From positions 6,055,130 to 6,119,129 of the forward strand of contig CM037474.1 of assembly GCA_021014325.1 (NCBI GenBank): DNA of 64,000 bases. Direction: 5' to 3'. The notes below the pieces were generated by a model that was not told the origin of the DNA, ran no database searches, and saw only the letters and a list, made by a program, of their open reading frames with translations. How positions within the stretch are numbered: position 1 is the stretch's first letter; every line of letters starts with the position of its first letter. Of this stretch, positions 23,101-31,038 are shown piece by piece. The DNA comes from Plazaster borealis (taxonomy: Eukaryota; Echinodermata; Asteroidea; Forcipulatida; Labidiasteridae). The position numbers were made by a program, and so were the translations under genes.

Positions 23101-26100
23101 CCCTTATACATTGTACATGTACCAGGCCTGGGGCCGATTTCACAAAGCACTAAGATTCATCTTAAGATGAGTTAGCAGTAATTACCATGGTGATTTGTAT
23201 TGTGACATCACTCTTTGCTAAGCAACTGCGATTGATTTGCAGTTACGATCAGTCTTAACTCTTTGTGAAATCGAGCCCTGGAATTTCATATTATTTTGAA
23301 AGGGCAAGGCCATTTTTCATTTTGCAAAGGGCACTTCTATTGGAAAATCTTCATGTCTATGGGAAACGTTTGAAGGGGCACCAAGGAAATTTGCTAAGCA
23401 GTATTTTCTGCTAAACAGCTTTATGAAGTTGGGCCCAGGTGGGACTGACTCAGTGTGGTTCTACGAGCATTATTAGTCAAAAGGCCAGCACCATGATCAT
23501 ACTTTGACAGTTTTAATTGGGTTACCACTGGCACTACAGGCACTGTAGAAAATGGTACAACAAATTGCAGGGCACTAGTCACAATGCATACATGTTATAT
23601 TGGCTGGTTTTCCTGGTAAGCAAAATTTGTCAGTGCTAAGCAATTTTGTGTGTGCTATTAACAGCCTTATTATTCAAATTGGACAAAAGGTTTTTCAAGG
23701 GGTACCAAGTCCAAGACCCAGGGGCATCAGAGGCCTCTGTGGCCTACGTGTAATTCCATGCCTGTTGTACATTAATTTAGTATGCCTAGGAAAAAATCCC
23801 ACAATTTAATGGGTCATGGTGTTCAAATCCTCATGAGACTTGCATCTCGAGATACAGTAGATTTATTTGTAAAAAGTACAGAGAACAAAAAGTCATTAAA
23901 CATGCTTGATACAGAAAGAGTCACGAGTATCATCTGAAAAAACCAATACCCGTGAAGTCTTCCCAGCAGTGGTTATTGTGAGGTAACTCAATCAATAACT
24001 GACCTGGAACCCCGGGACAACTTCACCCTGAGGAGGACAGCTCAGTAACTGATAAAGTATCCGACATGCAAAGTGTTACCGCACCTCGCAATGCTCATAT
24101 GTTAATTTCAATTTTTGTCTTCCAACGAAATTGCAAAACCAAAACATGGCGTTAGAGTCACAGCTTGATCCAGTTATTTTAGTTGCAAGTTGATTTTGAT
24201 TCTTTTAATTCTATATCCTAGCTGGAAGGTTTCAAATGTTTATTTAATTGTATTTCCTTTGCCATAAAGTGAAGGGCCATAATTTGCTACTGTGCAGCAG
24301 CAGCTTGTGGGTTGTAAATTAGTTTTTGACAGGTGAGCAAGTGCTACTGTGCAGCAGCTACTTGTTATATAAGACAATACATTGCTGGGATCTGTTTCTT
24401 TTGTTCTGAGGGTGTATAGTCCCTCAGGAATGTCACTGGTGTACTTTCAAGAGCAGGCAGAATCTTACTGTGTTTGTGAGAGTTATAGGGCGTGCATTTT
24501 GAACATGTGGGAGAACAGAGCAAGTGTAGAGAGAGACTGAGAGAGTGTGTGTACATGTATTCCCTGTATTAGTGTAATCCATGCTAACAGCACACATGGT
24601 TCGAACATGTGAAGCTAAGGTGCTTGCCAGAGACACAAAGAGTAACCACAAAATAATACTGCAAACTGCAAACTTTTCATTATGAAGAATGTCTGGAGAA
24701 TTTATGACATTTTTTAATGGTTGGTGATAAAATCCACCAAAAGGAGACATAAAGTCACTTTGATAAATTGGTGTGTACTTTTGCTAATGACAGATTAATT
24801 ACAAAGTGAGGCCGTGTTCTTGTACATTTTGGATAGCTTTGTAGCTGTAAGTTTTTATGGTCGTGGATCGAGCTGTGTATTGAGAGAGTTGCGACGTGGA
24901 GGGACCAGTCTTCTTTGGTCAAGTGGTTACTGGGTCGCCATTTTCAGTCCAAATGCAGCACAACCCAATGTGCAGTCTGGTCTGGCACCCAGTATGCGCA
25001 CATGCGTTTTTTTGGGACTAAACTGGCTTCTAATCGTAAGTTGTTGCAACTCTCTTGATACACAGCTATGGTCCTGGGATATGGACATGGGTTTAGCTTG
25101 TGAGGAGTGTGGTGTCCATCTTTATACAATGATCATCGATAGTGAAGATAATCAATGAAAAGTCACCATTAATATGTGATAACCGACAAGTTGATTGAAC
25201 AACCAGTTTGAGTTGGCCGTCATCAGACAGGGCAGAGACCAGTGTGTTCAGGCTACATCTCTCCCTTCCATCCAGGAAGGATTGCTGACACACAAAATGT
25301 GAGAACTGAGATGACCTAGAGGTCATAGCATTGACCTGTGTGACTCCAAACTGGCAATGAGTAGACTGGTTTTAACACTGGGCCGACAAAGTGAATACCA
25401 TCAAGGCAACCATTATGGCCATGTGTACTGAGTTTGAAGCAGTGCGGCACACAACTATAAAACATTGCATTCTGTAGTTACATGTAAACTACAGCATGGT
25501 GTCCATCTTGGCAGCTTGATGTATTTTTTAACCAGCAAATTTGACACTGTGAACTGACACGGTCTGCCACTTTGTGGAGTAAAAAAAATTGGTTTAAAAA
25601 AATGGCGGACCATGTTGGTTCACAAAGTAAAAGGAAAACCACACTATTTCAAGGCGTATGTGTGTTGATCATTGTTATTTCTACTTTTTAAACATCTTTC
25701 CAACCATTATTCATTTCATAAAGAACGCTTTTTATAGCCCAAATCGCCCAATCTAAGGCAACGTGTCCCTTTAAATGTTTTCTGGGTAACAAGAGAAATC
25801 CTGATTAGGGTGTACAATGTATAGTTGAAGTGGAGATACTTTGATAATGTATAATAACCTGTGAATAACTCTTGATTGTTTTCACAGTCGGCTTATGTTT
25901 CTGCAGCAAAGTCTCTTCCTCGTTACACTGTGACCCTCATGGGTTGGTTGTGACAATCGAAATTGAAATTACTTCCTCAAGTTAAAATGCAGATGTTTGG
26001 GAAATTTGTCCACCTGTCTGCATTGTTGTTACTTGCTTTGCATTGACTCATCATCTGGACATGAAGTACATGAATGACCATCATTATGTAGGAGTCAAGT

Positions 26101-26891
26101 AATAATAAATATATAATAATTGGTTCTTATGTACATGTAGAGCACATATCCTACTAGCTAAATCAAGGCACTTTAAAACATTAGTATCCCTGTTCATCGG
26201 GCATATTTAGACAATTCCTCTAACTTTCTCAACTCCCTGGGGAGCATACAACCCCAAGCTGCTTAAACTAGTGCTAAGGGGTTAATCCAACATGATACTG
26301 TCTCAGCCCTCTCAGGTTCCCATGTATACACCTGGGTTAAGAGACACAATTATGGTTAAATGCCGATCTCAAGGGCACAAGCGTCATGACAGGGATTTGA
26401 ACCGACACTCTGATGATTCAACCATCAGAACTCGAGTCTGATGCAGTAGACCGCTTGGCCACGAGTCACCATAACTAGCTCTTTGGCAAAAAAAGGTAAA
26501 CAAAAACTTTAAAAAACTAAGAATCTTTCTCATCAACTATCACAGGACAGTACAGGAAGCAGCTTAAAAACATCAAAATGGTCATTTGACAAAAACATGT
26601 CTCAAACCCCCTCAAACATCTTAACCAAAAGAGCAATTCAGAAAGTTTAGTGTTTCAAGACTGTGTTGATAGAGTAGAATGCAGAATTGCAAACATTTTT
26701 TGCAACTGAAACTAAATAGAGCACAGATTTGAAAAAGTTTTACATCGTTGGAGTCTGAATTCCAACCACATTCCTGAAACTGAGAAATGGATTAATCATT
26801 TACCTGTACTTAAAACTCTCCCGCAAAAGCAAAACATCAGCAACAGAATGACAAAGCAGCTTTGCTTGACCTGCTTAGTAATCCACGTCAT
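7788..26891 (-). CDS. Type I membrane protein: CUB-CUB-LDLa-EGF(3)-TM-PPxY tail (whole gene)
   Basis: Twelve exons splice to an uninterrupted frame of 679 codons: 26891-26804, 25343-25167, 21562-21342, 20756-20561, 19157-19005, 18172-17972, 16179-16036, 15288-15178, 14523-14404, 13315-13205, 9303-9127 and 8128-7788. Every internal intron is phase 1 except the one after 21342, which is phase 0; this is the usual pattern for shuffled extracellular modules. Approximate layout: signal peptide 1-27; unassigned segment 30-88; CUB 89-223; CUB-like 228-345; LDLa 350-392; EGF modules 395-430, 432-469 and 474-506; membrane helix 524-545; cytoplasmic tail 546-679. CUB, LDLa and EGF modules bind proteins, often with calcium, and the tail should recruit WW- and PDZ-domain proteins, so a cell-surface receptor or adaptor is likely. 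No enzyme domain is present. I know no named vertebrate gene with this exact order, and the first junction (exon 1 to 2) is the least certain. Confidence 0.8.
8270..8790 (-). mobile_element. Two adjacent copies of a tRNA-related SINE (family S2)
   Basis: Read on the minus strand, 8415-8270 has GTGGGTTCGAATCCAA (B-box) followed by GCCTGTGGATTTTTT and GGAAAGTACCGAGTACACAG. The last segment is itself duplicated in tandem. A more decayed copy occupies about 8790-8665. The same body recurs at 37408-37500. The whole stretch lies in the intron between exons 11 and 12. Confidence 0.6.
8785..8997. mobile_element. GGGCCCAATTTCAT-type MITE
   Basis: The ends GGGTCAAATTTTATGGCTCT and AGCCATGAAATTGGGCCC form imperfect inverted repeats around a core full of GCGCTTACG/GTAAGCG motifs. 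Related copies are at 15319-15508, about 12995-13120 and 32306-32598. Confidence 0.65.
9127..9303 (-). CDS. Exon 11: juxtamembrane region and transmembrane helix
   Basis: The acceptor (GCAATGTTTCTGTAG) and the donor G|GTAAGT are both strong. The exon runs from phase 1 to phase 1 and encodes residues 508-566. A short Thr/Asn-rich stalk with one NTT site leads into a helix of about 22 residues, [20 protein letters not shown]. The stop-transfer sequence ARKRQ follows, so the C-terminus lies in the cytosol. It joins directly and in phase to the third EGF exon, giving CEYYDNTTSN across the junction. Confidence 0.9.
9395..9737. mobile_element. TTAA-type MITE, family D
   Basis: Inverted ends AGGTATACAGGATTGGTAAG and GCCAATCCTGTATAATACCT are flanked by TTAA on both sides (9391-9394 and 9738-9741). 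Further family D copies are at 51324-51635 and 55328-55700. Confidence 0.8.
9742..10130. mobile_element. TTAA-type MITE, family C, abutting the family D copy
   Basis: It starts AGGCAAAGTATACCTTTGG right after the TTAA that ends the family D element, so the two elements share one target site. The far end, ACCAAAGGTATACCCCTCCC, is diverged. Family C also occurs at 57179-58054, 58683-59165 and 63826-64000. Confidence 0.65.
10131..12059. other. Intron sequence without visible coding exons
   Basis: Part of the intron between exons 10 and 11. It holds short mononucleotide and CA runs (10637-10690, 11467-11490) but no exon with correct phase and no clear full-length repeat. Confidence 0.45.
12060..12134 (-). 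CDS. Possible 25-residue cassette exon in the stalk
   Basis: The donor GAAG|GTAAGG at 12060 is good, and the frame upstream ([20 protein letters not shown] and five more residues) is open. Only an acceptor at CACCAAG, exon start 12134, preserves phase 1 on both sides; its pyrimidine tract is poor. The stronger acceptor TTTAAACAG, exon start 12160, is partly supplied by the adjoining MITE and would shift the frame. The protein reads through without this exon. It is therefore either a rare cassette or a dying exon. Confidence 0.3.
12169..12601. mobile_element. TTAA-type MITE, family B, full length
   Basis: Inverted ends AGGTAGGGTCACATAGATTG and CAATCTATGACCCTACCT are flanked by TTAA (12165-12168 and 12602-12605). 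A self-complementary block around GATTCATGCATGAATC lies inside. It sits directly upstream of the possible cassette exon. Confidence 0.85.
12606..12775 (-). repeat. Degenerate inverted copy of 5595-5770
   Basis: On the minus strand this block carries GATCTAAACATTTCTCAAGC and then ATAACCAAGCTGGATAG, as in the open frame at 5467-5709 and its 3' flank, with small changes. In both places it adjoins a family B MITE at the same CCCATTAAAGGT boundary. The unit that was copied therefore included host sequence plus the MITE end. Another family B end follows at about 12775-12848. Confidence 0.7.
13205..13315 (-). CDS. Exon 10: EGF-like module 3
   Basis: Acceptor CTGCTTGTACAG, donor G|GTATGT, phase 1 to phase 1, residues 471-507. 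Six cysteines are spaced as in an EGF fold (C-x5-C-x5-C-x4-C-x-C-x8-C), ending in YYGNHC. The calcium-binding consensus at the front is absent. It follows EGF module 2 and precedes the stalk of the membrane helix. Confidence 0.9.
14404..14523 (-). CDS. Exon 9: EGF-like module 2
   Basis: Acceptor CTCCATCCATCAG, donor AACAT|GTAAGT, phase 1 to phase 1, residues 431-470. It encodes a canonical EGF module with C-x5[20 protein letters not shown]. The NGG/NGA-x-C turn and the final G-F-Y-G-x-x-C are intact. There is no calcium-binding signature at the N-terminal end. Confidence 0.92.
14645..14955 (+). mobile_element. SINE body with TTA-rich tail
   Basis: The stretch AAAGAACCCAGTACACTTATC matches the body of the SINE at 21631-21976. 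It ends with GCGCTATATAAGAACTGCGT and a short run of TTA/TAT triplets. The tRNA-like head is missing or too diverged to see. Confidence 0.6.
15178..15288 (-). CDS. Exon 8: EGF-like module 1
   Basis: Acceptor CTTGACATTAG, donor G|GTAAGA, phase 1 to phase 1, residues 394-430. Six cysteines in the order C-x4-PC-NGGMC-x7-C-x-C-x8-C define an EGF module ([12 protein letters not shown] near the start, GGYWGDIC near the end). The longer open frame on either side is intron plus the MITE at 15319-15508. Confidence 0.92.
15319..15508. mobile_element. GGGCCCAATTTCAT-type MITE
   Basis: The ends GGGCCCAAATTCATAAAGC and GCTTTATGAAATTGGGCCC are near-perfect inverted repeats enclosing about 190 bp. It lies 31 bp upstream of EGF exon 1, close to the branch-point region of that acceptor. 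Confidence 0.8.
16036..16179 (-). CDS. Exon 7: LDL-receptor class A module
   Basis: Acceptor TTAATTCCTCAG, donor CATG|GTACGT, phase 1 to phase 1, residues 346-393. Six cysteines are present with the diagnostic [13 protein letters not shown] stretch. In known LDLa modules the acidic residues here hold the calcium ion, so a folded, calcium-dependent ligand-binding module is expected. Confidence 0.93.
16780..17925. repeat. Tandem repeat of about 130 bp, interrupted by a MITE
   Basis: Blocks with GACAGTAGGAGGGTTGACT, TTGCAGGCTGACATGGTTTA and CTACCATTCAAAACC recur about every 100-140 bp from 16780 to 17390, in five diverged copies. The last copy resumes at about 17877 (ATTGAATGGTTGGACAATAG) after the insertion at 17389-17876. 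It lies in the intron upstream of the LDLa exon. Confidence 0.8.
17389..17876. mobile_element. MITE with GGGTGYGTTYGATTAGC ends
   Basis: The left end GGGTGCGTTTGATTAGCTTC and the right end (reverse complement GGGTGTGTTCGATTAGCTTC) form inverted repeats of about 33 bp that continue into CCCGGGTCGACCC. It is about 490 bp long, non-coding, and inserted into the 130-bp tandem array. The target duplication is unclear. Confidence 0.8.
17972..18172 (-). CDS. Exon 6: second half of CUB-like domain 2
   Basis: Acceptor TTCTGTGGTTAG, donor TCTT|GTAAGC, phase 1 to phase 1, residues 279-345. It reads [16 protein letters not shown] and ends in a stretch ([19 protein letters not shown]) that matches the late strands of a CUB fold. 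The usual GFxAxY ending is altered and the domain is nearly free of cysteine, so it is a divergent CUB domain. The longer frame upstream of the acceptor is intron. Confidence 0.8.
19005..19157 (-). CDS. Exon 5: first half of CUB-like domain 2
   Basis: Acceptor CTCATCTAACAG, donor GATT|GTAAGT, phase 1 to phase 1, residues 228-278. It contains [17 protein letters not shown] and then [16 protein letters not shown], which fits the early strands of a CUB domain (the W-x-x-x-A-x-P-G-x-x-I-x-V-T pattern). The larger open frame around it to 19374 is intron on the 5' side. Confidence 0.8.
19478..20458. repeat. 21-bp minisatellite, about 47 copies
   Basis: The unit CAATGACCAGGGGCATGGAG plus G repeats almost perfectly. 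Variants CCAGGCGCATGG and CCAGGGACATGG are interspersed. Because 21 is a multiple of three and the unit lacks stops in several frames, open frames of 311-355 codons appear on both strands; none has a splice or start context. The array is entirely inside the intron between exons 4 and 5. Confidence 0.95.
20561..20756 (-). CDS. Exon 4: second half of CUB domain 1
   Basis: Acceptor TTTCTCTCTTCAG, donor TTTCT|GTAAGT, phase 0 in and phase 1 out, residues 163-227. It continues the D-x-L-x-I-Y strand of exon 3 and holds the C-x-C pair (NCGC) and the CUB-like ending [11 protein letters not shown], which corresponds to the family's GFxAxY motif. A short linker follows before CUB-like domain 2. Confidence 0.88.
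20826..21205 (+). repeat. Left arm of a 400-bp inverted repeat
   Basis: This block matches the reverse complement of 23290-23695 over nearly its whole length (for example GTCAAAGTATGATCACAGTG here against GATCATACTTTGACAG there). It also contains a GGGCCCAACTTCATAAAGC repeat end and the GGTGCCCCTTCAAAAGTTTC dispersed repeat that recurs at 33.7 and 40.5 kb. It lies in the intron downstream of exon 3. Confidence 0.85.
21342..21562 (-). CDS. Exon 3: first half of CUB domain 1
   Basis: Acceptor TTTCTCTATCCAG, donor AACA|GTAAGT, phase 1 in and phase 0 out, residues 89-162. It starts with the typical leading cysteine (CNITIHIN), then [20 protein letters not shown], the family's G-x-I-x-S-P-x-Y-P pattern, then ITFEDFHL and the second cysteine ([11 protein letters not shown]). 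The acidic residues resemble those of calcium-binding CUB domains, but the full site cannot be confirmed by eye. Confidence 0.92.
21631..21976 (+). mobile_element. tRNA-derived SINE (Ser/Leu-like head)
   Basis: The head has GTGGCCGAGCGGTTAAGAGC (A-box) and GGTTCGAGTCCCAG (B-box), separated by a long variable region as in class II tRNAs. The body continues with CTTGAGCAAGATTACCGTAA and ends in an AAT run at 21960-21976. The arm pairing is imperfect and the body is fused to it, so it is a SINE and not a tRNA gene. Confidence 0.85.
22000..23280. other. Intron sequence, no exon seen
   Basis: Intron between exons 2 and 3. Around 22470-22560 the phrase TACACCCTGACAATGG is repeated three times with variation. 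At 23142-23280 there is a short MITE with GGGGCCGATTTCACAAAGC and TTTGTGAAATCGAGCCC ends; a relative lies at 50525-50670. Confidence 0.5.
23290..23695 (-). repeat. Right arm of a 400-bp inverted repeat
   Basis: Reverse-complement partner of 20826-21205, lying in the intron upstream of exon 3. Together the arms bracket the first CUB exon at a distance of about 0.1 kb on one side and 1.7 kb on the other. Confidence 0.85.
23700..25160. other. Intron sequence, no supported exon
   Basis: A minus-strand frame at 24750-24433 contains a hydrophobic run, but no splice site or usable start fits the main gene. The duplicated phrase GCTACTGTGCAGCAGC occurs at about 24290 and 24344. Confidence 0.4.
25167..25343 (-). 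CDS. Exon 2: unassigned N-terminal extracellular segment
   Basis: The exon runs from TTTGGAG|TC to AATG|GTGACT, phase 1 to phase 1, residues 30-88. I do not recognise the domain. It contains three cysteines ([14 protein letters not shown], then STC), is moderately hydrophilic, and reads into the leading cysteine of the CUB domain. The acceptor is weak and was chosen because it alone keeps the frame from exon 1. A stronger acceptor GTGTGTCAG (exon start 25284) gives phase 0 and would need an unseen extra exon. The donor GTGACT is non-consensus but gives a Glu codon at the junction, whereas the next candidate would create a stop. Confidence 0.55.
26100..26470 (-). mobile_element. tRNA-derived SINE, minus strand
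   Basis: On the minus strand it reads GTGACTCGTGGCCAAGCGGT (A-box) and later GTCGGTTCAAATCCCTG (B-box). The body has CATTTAACCATAATTGTGTC and an AT-rich tail near 26100. It is the same family as 21631-21976 and 45352-45690. Confidence 0.75.
26804..26891 (-). CDS. Exon 1: start codon and signal peptide
   Basis: A 3' splice site (TTAATTTGTATGCAG) ends at 26895, three bases before the ATG, so a 5' UTR intron is likely and the start is ATG at 26891. The 29 complete codons give [10 protein letters not shown], a strongly hydrophobic core ([14 protein letters not shown]), and RVLST before the donor ACAG|GTAAAT. That is the basic, hydrophobic, small-residue layout of a signal peptide. It is the only signal-peptide exon seen upstream of exon 2, and its phase matches. 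Confidence 0.65.
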
Positions 26892-26900
26892 TTCCTGCAT

Positions 26901-28360
26901 ACAAATTAATACAATATAAAATAGGTCAAACATCAGACAGGAACACACAAAAATGCAACAAACTTGAACAGCTTTGGCAAATAGTTTCTGATGACCCCTA
27001 CATTTGCTTGCTTTGTTTTCAGTTAAAATAAAGTATAAAGTGAAGAGGTTTGAGGTCAGTCCAATAATACAATGCTCTAACGCCCATGTCACACGAGGCA
27101 ATTTACAGGCAACCAGTTCCAGGCAATCTCCATGAAGAAAAGGCATTCACATTTGAATGTTCACATATTTTTCTTGGGGATCGTAAAACACCGTTTGAAA
27201 AATTACTCATGTGCTACCAAAGTAGTTGGTTGCCTCTAAGTTGCCCCCGTGTGACAGGGCCCCCTAAGTCCAATCTACCAGGGACTAAGACTCTCCAGGA
27301 CTCAAACAAGGGTTCCCCCTCATACCTCCTTTGGGAAATTACAAATGTAGGCTCCTCATACCTCCTTTGGGATATTACACATGTAGGCCTACATGTACCA
27401 GACCTCCTGTAAATGTACAAGTTCATGTACAGGAGGTACATGTAGGCCTACCGTACATGTAATGTACATTTACAGTAGCAGGCCTAGACTTGATATTCAA
27501 GTCTGAGATTGATGTCATTTCTCTGCATCAGCCACGCAAAACGCCCCCCTGCAGATTGGCTATCACACGCCCTAACTCGCGGTCGAAGGTTAATGTCGGA
27601 GGTTAATCTTCAAGAGGGCGCTATTTCAGGCAATATTGTATCCGCTATCAGGTAGACTATAAAAAACCACGATAGCCTATATTTTAATCATTTAGAGAAC
27701 ATAATCAGTTTAAAAAGTAAATTAACACAATTTAAAAGTTTATTATTCACATCTGAAAAAGAAGAAATATATGAGCGTTATAAACAAGTAGGTTGCACAG
27801 ATTTTTTTTAGTTGCCCGCAGGGAAAGTTGAGAAGTGGTGTCTGGCCCATAGTAGTTGTTAGTCGAGGATTTCTACCTCCATGGTCGAGACAATGTACGC
27901 CAAAGGGTGAACCCTGAGTAGATTTGGTAGATTTGGCTGTCATAAGCCATTTTGAGATATGGTAGACACAATACTATAACAATACTTGGTTTGGGTAAAT
28001 TTGTCTGTACACACCCAAACCACAGAGTGCACTCCTATAGTGTCCACCATATCTCAAAAAGGCTAATTGGAAATTTGTAAAAAAAATTGTATTGTATTAT
28101 ATAACAGAGAAATTTTAGGCATAACTGTACATTGTGTACTGTACATCGTAAGCAATCTAACTTGTCATGCCGGACACTTGAACGGTAGTGTGTACATGTA
28201 TCAAGTATTTGTACGACATGCAATCAGTACCCTCCTGCTCCTTAGCACGCCACCACTGCGACCCTTGATATGCTCCATTTGACAATATTTAAAGATTTAC
28301 CTTATGATCATCAGCAGGCCTGCATGAAAGTGAAACTAAGCACAGCGTGTTTAAATTATT
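26901..28360. other. No exon seen; scattered short repeats
   Basis: Probably a 5' UTR intron of the main gene. A short direct repeat (CTCATACCTCCTTTGGGA) occurs at 27329 and 27356. A palindromic pair at about 27953 and 28050 (TTTTGAGATATGGTAGACAC) flanks a small hairpin. Confidence 0.4.
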
Positions 28361-28367
28361 ACCAACA

Positions 28368-28833
28368 TACTTGTAGGCTTACATACATGTACATATAATG
28401 TAGTACAAACACATAGATCTGATTGCTTGGTACAAAGTACCTGTAGTAGTATATGAAGTGATTAATATCAATCATGAGCATAGGTCAATATTGCCTCATC
28501 ACATGATGCCTTGCTGAACAGTAAAACAAGGTAAAACAAGGTCGCCACTAATACTGGGTGTTACTGGTGGTAGGTGGGATCATTAAAGTGTGCCATACTT
28601 GTAGGCTTACATACATGTAATGTAGTACAAACACATAGATCTGATTGCTTGGTACAAAGTACCTGTAGTAGTATATGAAGTGATTAATATCAATCATGAC
28701 CAGTGCTGATCATGACCATAGGTCAATATTGCCTCATCACATGATGCCTTGCTGAACAGTAAAACAAGGTAAAACAAGGTCGCCACTAATACCAGGTGTT
28801 ACTGGTGGTAGGTGGGATCATTAAAGTGTGCTG
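28368..28833. repeat. Tandem duplication, unit about 230 bp
   Basis: The segment starting CATACTTGTAGGCTTACATA occurs at 28368 and again at about 28596, each ending GGTAGGTGGGATCATTAAAG. The copies differ by small indels only, for example a CATGACCAGTGCTGAT insertion in the second copy, so the duplication is recent. Confidence 0.9.
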
Positions 28834-28941
28834 TACAAAGGGTGACCACTGTATCTGGTCCATAGGTTACGTTAGGATTCAGAATTATCTTGTCAAACTG
28901 TGTACTTGTAAATATTTAGGGGTTACAGCTAGTTGTTTTAA

Positions 28942-29520
28942 AGATCTAGGGTCATAGATTAGTAAGTACTCAAAACAAAAATGACCAAAAAAGCTTACTT
29001 GGTGAGAAGCACTGTAGCTGTTGAGAGTATTTCAAACTATTTTGAGAAAGGATTCCCTTTGAAGTTTGGATAAATTTTCACCCAAACAAATTTGAATCTG
29101 AGAAACGATTCATGCATGGATCGTTTCTCAGATTTCTGTTCACGAATGCTGCAGCTAGGTGGATGGATTCAACATTCTTGTGAAAATACCGGGACGGTTT
29201 TTGATGTTTTCTCAGTCAAGCACATAGTGTTAGCCAGAGGGGTGTCTGGGTGTCTTTTGGACACCCTGTTTTAAATTTGGACACCCTGTTTTATTTGTCA
29301 TTTACATGTAAATGTATTGTAAGCGAACAATTTGGACACCCAGTTTTAAAATTTCCAGCAAATTTGGACATCCTTTAACCAAATCCTGGCTAAAACCTTG
29401 GTCAAGCAGACACTGTATTCAGCTTAAACTTTCATGTGTCACTTTCTTTTTAAATTTGTCTTTAGATTAGGATTATGTTGACAAAAATATGACCCTGCCT
29501 AGAAGTGCCTACTGCCTTTA
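28942..29520. mobile_element. Family B MITE with an internal insertion
   Basis: The ends CTAGGGTCATAGATTAGTAA and ATATGACCCTGCCTAG, and internal GATTCATGCATGGATCG, match family B. Around 29230-29395 a block with three TTTGGACACCCTG/CAG repeats is present that other copies lack. Confidence 0.6.
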
Positions 29521-29724
29521 ATGTTCCCAGACAAAAACTGTAATTTATTTTTCTTGTCTACAACTTGAGACTCTGCCACGTTTTAAAGGCAGTTTGCCCA
29601 AAATATTTAAATAAATAAATAAAGACAAGAAGACAAACAAAAACCTGCTGATCTTATCTATTTAAATGAAGTTTGATTTTAGGAAGTAACAACACAATGT
29701 AAATTATGTACATCAGGTTGTAAT

Positions 29725-29924
29725 CAGGGGCGGATCCAGGATTTTCCAAACGGGGGGGCGTGAAAATATTCCAAGCAGCAAAATGATAAATGAAGTTTGT
29801 TGCCCCATTTCTCCCCCCCCCCCCTTCTCTCTCTCCCTCTTTTTTTCTTTTCTCCCTCTTTTTTTTTTTTTTTTATATGAAAAAGGGGGGCGTGCGGGCC
29901 CCCCGCCCCCTGGATCCGCGCCTG
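29725..29924 (+). mobile_element. 200-bp MITE with CAGGGGCGGATCC ends
   Basis: The left end CAGGGGCGGATCCAGG and right end TGGATCCGCGCCTG are inverted. A perfect GTAAT target duplication flanks it (29720-29724 and 29925-29929). The core holds C- and T-rich runs. A second copy in the opposite orientation is at 56253-56465. Confidence 0.88.
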
Positions 29925-30655
29925 GTAATGTACCTGATCAAAATTATTTTTGCCTGGCTAAAACACACAAACCTTTAGGCCCTACTACTAATATGTAGGC
30001 CTACATGTAGTCAGGACAGTGTGCAAAATGGAGACAAAGTACATTATTGATAAAGTTTAGAAACATTTACTTAGTCTACAAATAACTACTGTGACGAAGT
30101 CCGAACTACATAGTGTAAACATAAAGACAAATCTCTGCTGAAAGTACCGCCTTACGTGTAGCCTACATTGTTAACCAGAAAATAACTCAAGGATCAAACA
30201 CCAGGGCTTGAATTTGGGGGGAAAAAATCCACAAGACTGCAGGGCTTGTAGCTCAAAACTTTTTCTGGTCCAAAAAACTTTCACAAGACCAGATTTTAAA
30301 TGAGAAAAATACTATCTTCACAGTGTCACGATTAAACTGGGTTTTATTATATATAAAAAATTCACAACAGAATTGAAAGATATTTATCCGACTCAAAGTC
30401 AACATTTGAACATCTTTTATTTATAAATAAGATGAGGTGAGGTTTATTATTATTCAATCACACAAGACCCGCCAGAATTGTCCACTGGTCTTTGGCCTGC
30501 GGTCCAGAGTTAATTTCGAGCCATGTACACATGGACCTACTGACACTGTACACAGTACCTTAAATTGACCCTGTCAACAAATCTTACAAACAAATTGAAC
30601 AATAATTTAGACATGAAGAAATTCAACTACATAATGTCTCTTGAAAAAAACTTAA

Positions 30656-31038
30656 AGGTAGGGTCATAGATTGGTAAAGAATGACCATAAAAACTTACTT
30701 GGTGAGAAGCACTGCAGCTAGCTGTTGATAGTATAAACTATTTTGAGAAAGGATTCCCTTCGAAGTAATATTATTCAGATATTTTGTTCACCCCAAAACA
30801 TTTGAATCCGAGAAAAACGATTCATGCATGAATATTTTCTCAGATTTCTGAGGGTTGGTGGCTGCGGCCAGATATGGTAGGTACCATTAACTGTCACCTT
30901 GCTAAATGTGACTGGATTTACCAGTTGATGAAAATACCGAGATGTTTTTTTGCTGTATTCAGCTGGATCTTTCACAGGTGACTTTTTTGTTTCTTTGCTA
31001 AATCAGCATTACGTTGACAAAAACCAATCTACAAATGT
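30656..31038. mobile_element. TTAA-type MITE, family B
   Basis: It starts AGGTAGGGTCATAGATTGG after TTAA (30652-30655), contains TTCATGCATGAAT, and decays at AAAACCAATCTACA. Confidence 0.7.

Noticed and set aside
24433..24750. Minus-strand frame with a hydrophobic run resembling a signal peptide
   Set aside because: No start codon in the right place, no donor in a usable phase, and it lies inside an intron of the receptor gene.
24814..25158. Plus-strand frame of 114 codons
   Set aside because: Antisense to exon 2 at its end, without splice sites or recognisable motifs.
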